Translations under genes and position numbers: made by a program
In this document: positions 27,651-37,028 of the stretch, piece after piece
Numbering within the stretch: position 1 is the first letter of the stretch
Layout of the letters: every line of letters begins with the position of its first letter
The notes under the pieces: model-generated
Databases searched by the model: none
Told to the model about the DNA's origin: nothing
What the model saw: only the letters and a program-made list of their open reading frames with translations
Assembly (NCBI GenBank): GCA_946965045.2
Contig: OX337241.1
Coordinates: 930,001-994,000 of the forward strand
Length of the DNA: 64,000 bases
Direction: 5' to 3'
Source of the DNA: Epithemia pelagica
Lineage: Eukaryota > Bacillariophyta > Bacillariophyceae > Surirellales > Surirellaceae

Positions 27651-30395
27651 TCAGGATTGGCTTTTCTTCGCCTCAGCATACACTTTCTTGTAGAAGGCGG
27701 AGACTTCCTCTCCCTTGTTATGCTTCCGAGGGTCCGCGTGACAGAAATAGCAATCATCTCCAGATCGGCAAGATTTAAGAGCAAGCAGTTTGTTGCAAAA
27801 CGGTCGCTCCTCCCCATCCACCAAACAAGTTGGCATCTTCTCCAGCACCGAACGAGTGAAAACCTTGGAGTACTTCATCCGAGAGGGAAGGCACCAGTCT
27901 TTCGGGGAATCAAATTTGACTCGTTTGGTAGAAGAAGGATTCGAGTCACCATTCGAATCAGCTGCACGTTTCTTCGAATCCTTCGAACTCGAAGCGGATC
28001 TCTTCGTGGAATCTGAGTCTTCATTTGGGGTGACCTTATTCGATTTTGCATTGGTTGCCGATAAGAAGAAGCGTGGAAGAATTCGACAAATGCTCTCTCG
28101 AGCCGTGATCTTATATCCGAGTTGGTTGAAGTAGTACTCGAGAGCATCAAACGAAATATCCTCGAGACATTCAGCCGATTCCAACGAGTCTTCAATGAAT
28201 CTCTGGATTGCATCGTCAATGGAAAACAAGACTTGCGTCAAAAATTTTGCATCGTAGGCTTGGCTGATCCGGTAGACACGGGTGTTCATGAGAAAGTGTT
28301 CCACCATCTTATGGATCTGGGTCGCGATAAAGGAAGATTCACCGAAAATCGCCGCTGAGAAGAGATAGTAAGAACGAAGCTGCTGGGAGTATTCTTCAAC
28401 CTTCAGGGGACAAAACAACTTTTCATTCGTGAAAATATCACGCATATCCTTCGTTGACAGACCATTATCTTGGCGGAGAGCACATTCGTAAATGTGTTCG
28501 TGAATGTCTTTATCCAAGGCTAAATGAGCTTCAGGGCCGCCACTGTGGTAAGGGTCGAATGAGAAAGGAGAGTACCCGCTCGGGTGGTCATCACCTTTCC
28601 AGCGTAAACCGTATTTCTGCAAGACGCCGCACTGACTGAAGAGGATATAACAGGCATTCGCCGTCTTGCGAAAAACACGAGCCTGAATCAAGGAATGAAG
28701 TGTATGGGTGCTTTTTTGACGAAAGATTTCCAAGGCTATCTCAGTCGGAGCCACAGGTAAGGTATCACTTGAGGGGTTCACCTGACCATAAACAATACCA
28801 TTCCAAAGATGAACCGCGTTCTTAAACACTTCTTTCTTGTCATCCTCTTTCTCTCGAGCTAAACGGTTAGAGTGGGTCAAAAAGACCTCCGATAACTGCT
28901 CTGTCATCTTCTGAGTCATGTAAACAGCATCGGGAGAAACCCCACCCACCGCTGGAATCGAAGTACTCGGAGTTGTCAAAGAGGCAGGGGGTTGACCAAC
29001 AGGGGGAACTCGAATGGCTTGATTCGGTGTCGGTGGTAAGTTCGAAGAGGGACCACGACGAGCTGGAGAGGCCAGGTCAGGGAATACCTTGGGAAAGTTA
29101 CGACGGAACAATTTACTTGCAGCATCAAATTTTGATGGAACATCAAAGACCAGTGCATCAAAAAGGGATGGTTTATGGCAGACAATCCACAAGAATCGGA
29201 ACAATGGAAGGATTCCCGTAAAGACATTGTGGGAAGAATCAACATACTTGGACTTCCCAAATTTATTCCGACCGATAGTCTTGGCCCAACGGCGAAAGAT
29301 ATGGGAAGCCAAAGCTTGGGGGGAGCAATTTTCCGATTCAAAGCCAAAAAGGGAAAACACTTTCAACAATTCACCGGCAATAGAAGGGTGGATTGGAATC
29401 AGACCCATAAATTCGAAGTCCGTAGACTTCTTCTTGGAATTCTTCTTCTTGTCTTGATCAGTATCATCATCTTCCTCGGGGATAGAGAACTCCTCGAACT
29501 TGGACGAATCAAGGCGGAAATCAGGAAGAACATCGCCAGGACGGTCTCCATCAGAGTCTTCGGGAATGTTACAATCAACGACGCAAGCATCAAAGATCAT
29601 CTGGGCAGAGGGAATGTCAGAGTAATCCGTGCTGATCAGGAGATTCTTCAATTCGTCTGAGACCAAAGAAACTGGGGGGCTATCGAAAGCTTCCTGAGTC
29701 AAGCATATGAAGGAAGGAACCGGATTTACGATCGAACCAGAATCGGGTGCAAGGAGCACACTATGAATCATTCGAAGCTTTTTATCGTGATCAACTCCCA
29801 AGAAGGCCAACGGCATACCATTCAAGTCGCATGAAAGAAAGTGCTGGAGGTCTTGGAGGCAAGCAACTTTGTTGAAACTTGCACACAGTTTCGACCAAAC
29901 CTTCGAGTCACCATCAAGTGCTAGGTGGAAGTCTGAACAAAAGGAGTCAGCCCAACCCGCGGGACGACAAGACATAAGACGGGTCTTCTCGGAAGAGGAC
30001 ACCGGGAACTTCGACTTGAACATGTCAGCACGGCGGAATGGTAGAACAGGAACGGTAGAGGGGTGTTCAGCATTGGAAGAAGGAGCCAATTTCATCGGTA
30101 AGGTTACATCCTGATCGAATCCCGAACCGGTTTTGGATCCACCAATCTCATCGTCAAGCGAAAGCGAAGAAAGGGTATGAATACCGGCAGTGTCCGTAGC
30201 AGGCAAAACAGTCCCTTTGCGATAATCCAATCCACCAGTAAGAGCAGAAGCGTCAGAAGCATTAGGAGAGGAATCATCAGTAGTCCCGTTCTTCGAACCT
30301 GTCCCGAGGATATCCTGCGGGGGAGTCTCATCATCAGTCATCGGGAACAAATCGTCAACCTCCTCAAAGAAAGGAGAAGTCGAAGACAAAACCAT
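27651..30395 (-). CDS. DIRS gag-like protein with a C-terminal Cys/His knuckle
   Basis: 914 aa from the ATG at 30395. An acidic Ser/Thr-rich head (~1-110) is followed by a long helical middle and a basic linker (about 800-850, KRSASSSKDSKKRAAD). The C-terminus has CNKLLALKSCRSGDDCYFCH, a CCCH-type zinc finger spaced C-x8-C-x5-C-x2-C/H, fitting nucleic-acid binding by a particle protein. It ends EAKKSQS at a TGA (27651-27653) that is followed by CGG and then by the pol frame in the same register. It would package the element RNA. Confidence 0.75.
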   Translation of the reverse strand: MVLSSTSPFFEEVDDLFPMTDDETPPQDILGTGSKNGTTDDSSPNASDASALTGGLDYRKGTVLPATDTAGIHTLSSLSLDDEIGGSKTGSGFDQDVTLPMKLAPSSNAEHPSTVPVLPFRRADMFKSKFPVSSSEKTRLMSCRPAGWADSFCSDFHLALDGDSKVWSKLCASFNKVACLQDLQHFLSCDLNGMPLAFLGVDHDKKLRMIHSVLLAPDSGSIVNPVPSFICLTQEAFDSPPVSLVSDELKNLLISTDYSDIPSAQMIFDACVVDCNIPEDSDGDRPGDVLPDFRLDSSKFEEFSIPEEDDDTDQDKKKNSKKKSTDFEFMGLIPIHPSIAGELLKVFSLFGFESENCSPQALASHIFRRWAKTIGRNKFGKSKYVDSSHNVFTGILPLFRFLWIVCHKPSLFDALVFDVPSKFDAASKLFRRNFPKVFPDLASPARRGPSSNLPPTPNQAIRVPPVGQPPASLTTPSTSIPAVGGVSPDAVYMTQKMTEQLSEVFLTHSNRLAREKEDDKKEVFKNAVHLWNGIVYGQVNPSSDTLPVAPTEIALEIFRQKSTHTLHSLIQARVFRKTANACYILFSQCGVLQKYGLRWKGDDHPSGYSPFSFDPYHSGGPEAHLALDKDIHEHIYECALRQDNGLSTKDMRDIFTNEKLFCPLKVEEYSQQLRSYYLFSAAIFGESSFIATQIHKMVEHFLMNTRVYRISQAYDAKFLTQVLFSIDDAIQRFIEDSLESAECLEDISFDALEYYFNQLGYKITARESICRILPRFFLSATNAKSNKVTPNEDSDSTKRSASSSKDSKKRAADSNGDSNPSSTKRVKFDSPKDWCLPSRMKYSKVFTRSVLEKMPTCLVDGEERPFCNKLLALKSCRSGDDCYFCHADPRKHNKGEEVSAFYKKVYAEAKKSQS

Positions 30396-30405
30396 CGTAG
30401 CAACA

Positions 30406-30650
30406 AGTTTTGAAAAGTCTTAGGAACTATCTAGTCTGATGACCTCCACTTGAGTAGGCAGTGTTCTCGTGTCGCTGCTCACTATCTCAAGATTGTGAGC
30501 TCGACTCTGATGCAGACTACTTCCATCCAGCTCCAACCAAAGTTGTGCGCGCCGTCGCGCCCTGCGCGCGTGTAGCGTGTGCTCGACTAATGTCTGAACA
30601 TCTGCTCCCGAACTCCTGCCGCGTCACGACGTACGCACGACAGACAACGA
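30406..30650 (-). repeat. DIRS repeat A1 (terminal)
   Basis: Outer right end of the DIRS element. It begins AGTTTTGAAAAGTCTTAGG on the plus strand and ends CAGACAACGA, directly joined to LINE ORF1 at 30651. Matches A2. Confidence 0.85.
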
Positions 30651-32153
30651 TCCCATGGTCGCTCTCCATCCTCTTCGACGTCTTCCAGCACCTCTGCGGT
30701 TCAGTCGAATGTCACCCAGTTCTTTACTTCGACGCCGGCGACAGCAACTACTTCCACAAGGCGATCCTCTTCCTCGTCCTCTCGTCCCACCGACACTCCA
30801 GCGGTCTCCGCGGCCAACTCGCGTGGTCCTTCTACGGCTGCGTCCACTTCACCCGCTACGGCGTCGGCGAGTCGTCCTACGTACGCTGGGGTGGCGGCGA
30901 TGGATGTCGACCATGGTTCCTTGCGCGAAGACCCAACCGATCCGATTGTTGATGATTCTCCCAGGAGGTCTGTGTTGGCCCCAGTTCGTCCCCCTCGATC
31001 CCCTCCCAACGCTCGGGGTCAACGTTCCGTATCGTCCCAGCCCAATTCGCCGGCTGGACGTGGATCCCTGTCCCAACGCCACTCCATTGTCACGAACCCC
31101 GGATCTTCTCATGGCTCGCCTTCGACTACACCTTCTGATTCTAGTCGTGGTTCTTCCCCCATGGGTCCAGGTCGGGGTGGGAGGGCTTTTTTGGTCAGAG
31201 GCATCCCTGTTGCTGCCGGTCGTAGTCGAGGACGTTCCGCATCGTCGGCGCGTCGATCCAGCGCGGCTTCTCCCAACGACGTACCCATGGCCGAGGCTCG
31301 TTTAGTCCATGATGGTGTTACGACCAGGGCCCAGGCGGCGTCTGCGGCCGTCTCTGCGGCCACGGTGATTCCCAACCCCGCGTCTCAGACTCCCCAGCTC
31401 GCGGCCCCTGCATCTCAACTTCACCGTCGCACGCAGCCACCTTCCTCCTCTCGTCCGTCTCCGTCCCGTGGGGGATTTCAAGCCCTCCTGTCGGCCGAAG
31501 TCCAAGCCCTCCAGGCGGAGGAACGTGCTCAACAAACGGAAGATGCGGTGACAGGTGTCACGGCTGCGACAACTCCCCCGGGTGCTCTCGACGATCAGGA
31601 CATGTCCGACGCCGCCACAGTGGCCACCGATAATACTGAAGGTTCGTTCGTTCAAATGTTTGTTCATCAACCGGTGGCGGCTTCGATTCCGGCTACGATT
31701 GGGGGCCCGACTGGGCCCTCTCCTCCCACTGCGCCACGTCGTCCCCCAGGTCCCACACTACAACCCACCAATCCATATCTTCGATACGAATTACTCCCTT
31801 CCCGCCCCGTGGAGGCTCGCTATGAAATGCGATTGCAACTCGCACCTTCCAGTAATGCTGACGCCGAGCTCTGCTCCACTCTTGTGGCGTTTTTTACGAA
31901 GATTCGCAAGTACGATGGGACGTTGGTGATCCATCCGTGGGCCGATCGAGACAACACTACGCAACAAAATGGTCAACGGCGTTGGCGTGCCTTGGCAAAG
32001 CCGGAAGATATTCCCGCGACGATGGACAGTCTTCGGCACTACTTTCCGCGGGCGCTTCCTAAACCAACTGGGGGGTTCGTATATCCATCGGTGCATCTCG
32101 GTCATTCGAAGTCATTCGAATCCTTGAAGCACGATTTGGCGTGGTGGTTCTAA
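30651..32153 (+). pseudogene. LINE ORF1 (gag-like), main part
   Basis: Continues the ORF1 frame after the DIRS insertion, about 500 codons. The sequence is Ser/Thr/Pro/Ala-rich: SPSSSTSSSTSAVQS-like start, then MAAMDVDHGSLRED (an internal ATG at 30891 could serve as a truncated start), RGRSASSARRSSA and a more ordered end YPSVHLGHSKSFESLKHDL. It stops at 32153 in the middle of what reads as a continuing domain; the next frame takes over with a 13-bp overlap. No zinc knuckle is visible. A 10-bp tandem duplication GTCATTCGAA lies just before the stop (about 32101-32120). Confidence 0.7.
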
Positions 32154-33430
32154 GCGAGCGCCATGGTCTATGGACTCGGCAACTGCAATGTGAGTCGACT
32201 TATATCGTGGGTTCGGGACTCTACTCCCTCCAATCGATGCACATCCCGGAGCTTAAGCGCGTTCTCGAAGAAGCGCTCGGCTTTCCCATTGGCCTCCGTT
32301 GGCGTACTATCCAAACTGGTCAAGCAGGGGCCATTCCTGCGGACCAGATGGCCAAGGCTTTGCATTTTGAAGTCAATCGGGTTCATAAACGGGAAGCCAA
32401 GCGTCGGTTGGCCGACCTCTACGCTAGGACGGCCCCCACCTTCCCGCTGGGTATCAAGATGCGTCTTGTTTGGCCGTTGTCGGACGTGATGAATATGAGG
32501 ACTCGGACGAAAGTGGCCGCCCTTTGTTTGCGACAGCTACAGTTTTGCACTCACATGAGGGGAATGCGTTCATGGGAGCTTCATTCCATCGACCAACCGG
32601 ACCAAGGGACCAATCTGACCCTTCGGTCCAGACTGATGGATATTCGAAGTACGGCCGACGGCCACCAACTCTTTCATTCGGTGGACCCCAGCCACGTGGG
32701 TGAGGGTGCCATGCAATTTGCCTTTCATCCGGCAAGAGAAGCGGAGGCCCGCGCAATGATAATCGCGCTTATCCCCTACCTTCGATGGAAGATGGCGCAG
32801 GAGGTACCGGACTCTTCGGACGTCGCCCGCGAACGGTTCTTCGCCAAATCCTTATATTGTCATTTCAGTAAGGATGCGTTGGACCGCGCTGTGGGGGCGG
32901 TTTGGAACCCGGACACCATGACCGTGGACTCCCCTGCCGATGAGTATAATGGGTGGGTTTTTGATTCGGGGGATGGGGAGCTCGATTGCTCCGGCTTCGG
33001 CGACGATGTCACCCCGGCGTCCACGCTGGCGACTTCGGTGACCCATACCTTGGTTCGTCCCCATGACGCCGCGGGAGACCAAGACAGCGTTTCCACATTG
33101 CCCCAAGGAACGTCTCTGGCTTCGACAGCTAGTACTGGTTCTCGTTCCACCCGTTCTCGCGCTCGCTCCCGTGGTCCCCCCGATCCTGGTGCTGGTCCTT
33201 CGGCCTCCACGACCGCTTCGTCCCTTTCCTCTCCCTCTGTGAACCTTTCTTCAACTCCTCAACTTCAACCTTTTTTGACTTCACTCACGTCCTTATTAGC
33301 AAATCTCCCAGACTCAGCCCAGACTCAAGAATTACGTGCCCAGTTGACCACCTTAACTTCGGCTCCGACCGATCCCTCTGCTTCCTCTTCCCCGTCGGCC
33401 CCTCCTGCGGCGACGGGGCAGGGCCATTAG
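32141..33430 (+). pseudogene. LINE ORF1, second half in shifted frame
   Basis: About 429 codons. Starts LSERHGLWTRQLQCEST directly where the first part stops. An ordered domain (YLRWKMAQEVPDSSDV, FAKSLYCHFSKDALD) is followed by a Ser/Pro/Thr-rich tail ending PPAATGQGH. The change of frame may be a mutation or a programmed shift in the GGTGGTTCTAAGC area; a single ORF1 protein is the likely ancestral state. Confidence 0.6.
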
Positions 33431-33491
33431 TCCATCAACCTCGTCCCGGCGCTCGCCCCTTCCGACCCGGGACACCGAGAGGACCAATGCA

Positions 33492-36400
33492 ATGGATCCT
33501 TCTGTTCCCCCTCTACCTGCTTCTGAAGCTTGGGGGGACGCCTTAGCCACATCCCCACCCGACAATGTCCTTCGGGTAGTGGCCCAAAACGTGTCTGGCC
33601 TGCCTCTATCGGCCAACCATCCCAAGTATGCTGATTTACAAGAATTTATACTCGACTATTCTATCGATGTCTTATGCCTTTCCGAGATTAATGTTGCTTG
33701 GCACACCCTGCCGGAACCGCAGCAGTTTTCCCACATCGTCCGCCCATGGTTTTCGTCGGTATTTTCGAAGGTGGCGTGGTTCGCTGACCGGGATGTGCAG
33801 TCCTCTTTCCAACAAGGAGGCGTGGGCATCCTCGTCCGTGATAGCCATACAGGACGTATCTGTGGCTCTGGTTCCGATCCGACAGGTTTGGGGCGTTGGG
33901 TGTGGGTCCGCTTGAGGTGGCACCATGGTTCGGTGTTGCGAATCATCAGTGCGTATCGCCCAGCAGTGAGTAACCCTCGGGATGCGGGATCCACGTGGTC
34001 CCAACAAGCCCGGTTTTTTGAGTCGACCGACCCTCCCCGAATGGAGGATCCCCGTGCTCTGTTTCTTATGGATCTACAGCTCATGCTTCAATCCGCCTAC
34101 GACGATGGTGAACAAGTTCTCCTGTCCCTAGACGCCAACGAACCGACACTGTGGGAGCCTGATAATGTCCTTGATTCCACCGTGGCCCCAGTAGCCCTGT
34201 CCAATCTGCACTTTGGCCGGCATGACCGTACCACGGCTCCCCCAACACACAACCGTGGCTCCAGACCCATCGACGCGATTTATGGCTCTACCCCGTCTCT
34301 TACGACGGCGTTGTGTGGCTATTTCCCTTTTGGCCAGGCTCCAGGCGATCATCGCGCGCTCTGGGTGGACGTTCCCCTAGTGGATATTTTCGGAGTGGCG
34401 TCGTGCCCAGTTGTCCCTCGGGTTGCTCGCCGGTTGCAATGCCGCAATCCTCGTGTTGTACGCCGCTACCAACAGACCCTGGATACGTTTTACCACCATC
34501 ATGACGTCCCATCCCGTACATTCGCGTTGGAAGAGTCCATCGATGGTCCCTTATCCACGGATCAGGCCCGCGAATGGGAGGCCCTTGACGCCTTACGGGT
34601 CCAAGGAATATTCTTGGCGGATCGGAAGTGTCGGAAGCTTTGTACTGGTGCGGTTCCGTGGTCTCCCGTGCTAGCTCATGCTCTAGCGGTGCATCGGTTC
34701 TGGGATCGTCTTTACACCGCCTCTGCGGGTCGTCATGTGAGTCGCAAGTTGTTGACTCGGTTGGCATCCAAAACCGGAATGGAAGTTCCTGTTGCCATGC
34801 CTGAGGAAGAGATTTTACTGCATCGAACGGCCGCCTGGCAGGAATACAAACGCCTCAAGCGCAATGCGCCTCAAGCTCGCCAGGCCTATCTTCAATCCCT
34901 TATTGCGGCCCGCGCGGCCGAAGGTTGGGACTCCGCGGCGACGGGATTATCGAATCTTCTCCGTCGGGAGCCACAACGGAAGGATGCTCGTCTCCTTAAA
35001 CAAGTGCTCTCACCCACCTCCCGCCGCGGCTTAACGTCCGTAGAAGTCCCCTCGGGGCCCGGTGCGTGGGAAGATGGTGAATGGAACGGGGCTTGGGTCA
35101 CAAGGACGGACCGCGACGGCATGGAGACTGGATGTTTGGCCGAGAATGACCGCCGTTTCAACCAAGCTGCGGACACGGATTTACTTCAACCTGCCGTGGT
35201 CACCGCTCTGGGTCCGACCGGCACCTCTGCGCTTTCAGCACGAATTCTCGCTACGGGCGACGCGTCGGACTTGACGGACTGGGTCTCCCCTGAAGCCGCC
35301 GTTTATCTTTCCCACCATCGTCGTCCCTCGGTCTTAGTGGCACCCCACCCTTTCGAATTGGATTTCCGTACGGCATCTTATAGTCGGTCGTGGCAACGCA
35401 TGGATGAGTTTACGTCGTCCGGCCCCTCCGGATTACACTTTGGCCACTTTATGGCGAACAGTCTTTCCCCCCTACTGGGGTCTGTCGATGCCTCGCTCAG
35501 CCGTATCCCGACCATCTCCGGTTACCTTCCGTCTCGTTGGCAACAAGGGCTAAACGTGATGCTTGAGAAGAAGCCCGGTGTTGTGAAGGTCTCGAAGCTC
35601 CGCACCATACTGTTGTATGAGGCGGATTACAATCATAACAACAAGTTGATGGGGCGCGCGATGATGCGCTTCGCCGAGGCCAACTCTCTGTTAGCCCCCG
35701 AACAGTACGGCAGCAGACGGGGCCACAGTGCCATATACCAGTGCCTTAACAAGGTGATTACGTTTGATTTGTTTCGTCAAACAAAGCGCCCGGGCGGCTT
35801 GTGCTCCAACGATGCCAAGTCTTGCTATGACCGGATTGGTCATAGCTCCGCTGGCTTGGCTATGCAACGATGTGGCGTTCCGGCTCCCCTTGTAGATTCC
35901 GCTTTGGGTCCCATCCAACGTCTTTGTCACTTCATCCGTACGGCTTATGGTGATTCAACGACATCGTTCTCCGCCGCGGGTCACGAGGTGCCTGTTCAAG
36001 GGATTGGCCAAGGGAATGGAGCGGGCCCTGCTATTTGGGCCGTTGTCAGCACTCCGATTTTTAATGCTATGCGACAACGCGGCTATGGTTTATTCCTAAA
36101 GTCTCCTACGTCGGGCGATACGTTTGTTTTTGTGGGTTACGCGTTTGTAGATGATACAGACCTTGTGGTGGACGGCCTTCATTGTTCCGCTAGTGCCAGC
36201 CAGGTTGCCGACCGTCTTCAGGCCAGTGCCAACTTCTGGGAAGCGTCACTGCGAGCTTCCGGCGGAGCCCTTTCGCCTGCAAAATGTCATTGGTACCTCA
36301 TAGACTACCGGTGGGTCCATGGCAAGTGGTGTTTGGTGTCCCCCGATGAGTCCCCTGCCACGCTTCGCATTCGTTCGCCCTCGGGCCGAATTGTTCCCAT

Positions 36401-37028
36401 CGAACGAGTGGCTCCCACCGAGGCAAGGAAAACTTTGGGGGTTTGGACGGCGCCTGACGGCGCCATGACCGCCAAATTCGACTATCTTGCGTCCAAGGTT
36501 AAGCACTGGACGGAACGTATCCGTGTCCGTCGTCTGCCGCACCACCTGGTATGGCTGTCGCTTCACACTGGGATCTTTAAGACCCTCACTTATCCTTTGG
36601 CTGCTACCACGTTCTCTGAAGCCCAATGCCGGGCCCTGACCTCACCCCTTTTGCAAGTTGGTCTCAGTCGGTCCCACGTCGTTTGCTCGATGCCACGGGC
36701 AGTGGTCCATGGACCAGTGTCCTCTGGTGGGTTCGCGGTGCCGGACTTATTTGTCGAACAAGGCGTGGCTCATTTGACGGCGTTTCTCTCCTTCGGCCGC
36801 TCCTCTACGTCCATTACAGGTTTTCTCCTACGTAATTCCTTGGAGTTTCTCCAGGTGGAACTTGGCACACCGAATCACCCCTTTCTCTTGGATTACTCGT
36901 CGTGGTCTCAATGCGTTGTTCCCACTTGGTGTTCTCACTTATGGTCCTTCTGTTCCCAGTACAACATTGGTCTTCCCTCGCCGATTACTGCCCTCCCCCC
37001 CCCCTACGAGTTGGTGACACTTTCCTGA
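33492..37028 (+). CDS. LINE ORF2: AP endonuclease and reverse transcriptase
   Basis: 1,178 codons from the ATG at 33492. The N-terminal APE-type endonuclease shows VVAQNVSGLPLS, DVLCLSEINVAW (catalytic Glu), RIISAYRP, LSLDANEP (Asp/Asn), SRPIDAIYGS and GDHRALW (His). The RT follows: YEADYNHNNKLMGRAMM, motif A NDAKSCYDRIG, motif B QGIGQGNGAGPAIW and motif C FVDDTDLVV. The frame ends at 37028, just after a run of ten C at 36995-37004. The protein clearly continues in the other frame (RNase H), so a 1-nt length change in the C-run has broken it. It mediates target-primed reverse transcription in intact copies. Confidence 0.88.
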   Translation: MDPSVPPLPASEAWGDALATSPPDNVLRVVAQNVSGLPLSANHPKYADLQEFILDYSIDVLCLSEINVAWHTLPEPQQFSHIVRPWFSSVFSKVAWFADRDVQSSFQQGGVGILVRDSHTGRICGSGSDPTGLGRWVWVRLRWHHGSVLRIISAYRPAVSNPRDAGSTWSQQARFFESTDPPRMEDPRALFLMDLQLMLQSAYDDGEQVLLSLDANEPTLWEPDNVLDSTVAPVALSNLHFGRHDRTTAPPTHNRGSRPIDAIYGSTPSLTTALCGYFPFGQAPGDHRALWVDVPLVDIFGVASCPVVPRVARRLQCRNPRVVRRYQQTLDTFYHHHDVPSRTFALEESIDGPLSTDQAREWEALDALRVQGIFLADRKCRKLCTGAVPWSPVLAHALAVHRFWDRLYTASAGRHVSRKLLTRLASKTGMEVPVAMPEEEILLHRTAAWQEYKRLKRNAPQARQAYLQSLIAARAAEGWDSAATGLSNLLRREPQRKDARLLKQVLSPTSRRGLTSVEVPSGPGAWEDGEWNGAWVTRTDRDGMETGCLAENDRRFNQAADTDLLQPAVVTALGPTGTSALSARILATGDASDLTDWVSPEAAVYLSHHRRPSVLVAPHPFELDFRTASYSRSWQRMDEFTSSGPSGLHFGHFMANSLSPLLGSVDASLSRIPTISGYLPSRWQQGLNVMLEKKPGVVKVSKLRTILLYEADYNHNNKLMGRAMMRFAEANSLLAPEQYGSRRGHSAIYQCLNKVITFDLFRQTKRPGGLCSNDAKSCYDRIGHSSAGLAMQRCGVPAPLVDSALGPIQRLCHFIRTAYGDSTTSFSAAGHEVPVQGIGQGNGAGPAIWAVVSTPIFNAMRQRGYGLFLKSPTSGDTFVFVGYAFVDDTDLVVDGLHCSASASQVADRLQASANFWEASLRASGGALSPAKCHWYLIDYRWVHGKWCLVSPDESPATLRIRSPSGRIVPIERVAPTEARKTLGVWTAPDGAMTAKFDYLASKVKHWTERIRVRRLPHHLVWLSLHTGIFKTLTYPLAATTFSEAQCRALTSPLLQVGLSRSHVVCSMPRAVVHGPVSSGGFAVPDLFVEQGVAHLTAFLSFGRSSTSITGFLLRNSLEFLQVELGTPNHPFLLDYSSWSQCVVPTWCSHLWSFCSQYNIGLPSPITALPPPYELVTLS

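Larger units (their letters stand above)
21909..30650 (-). mobile_element. DIRS-order retrotransposon (Ngaro/PAT-type split direct repeats)
   Basis: Read on the minus strand the order is A1 (30650-30406), gag, RT-RNase H, tyrosine recombinase, B1 (23190-22299, interrupted), A2 (22300-22064), B2 (22047-21909). A1 matches A2 and B1 matches B2; this arrangement lets tyrosine-recombinase retroelements regenerate a full copy from a circle. No target-site duplication flanks it beyond a 2-bp GA overlap, as expected for recombinase integration. 8.74 kb including the nested 742-bp DNA element. Confidence 0.88.

Noticed and set aside
30891-32153. LINE ORF1 starting at the ATG at 30891
   Set aside because: The frame is open upstream to 30651 and continues across the DIRS insertion to the ATG at 21872, so 30891 is internal in the ancestral ORF.
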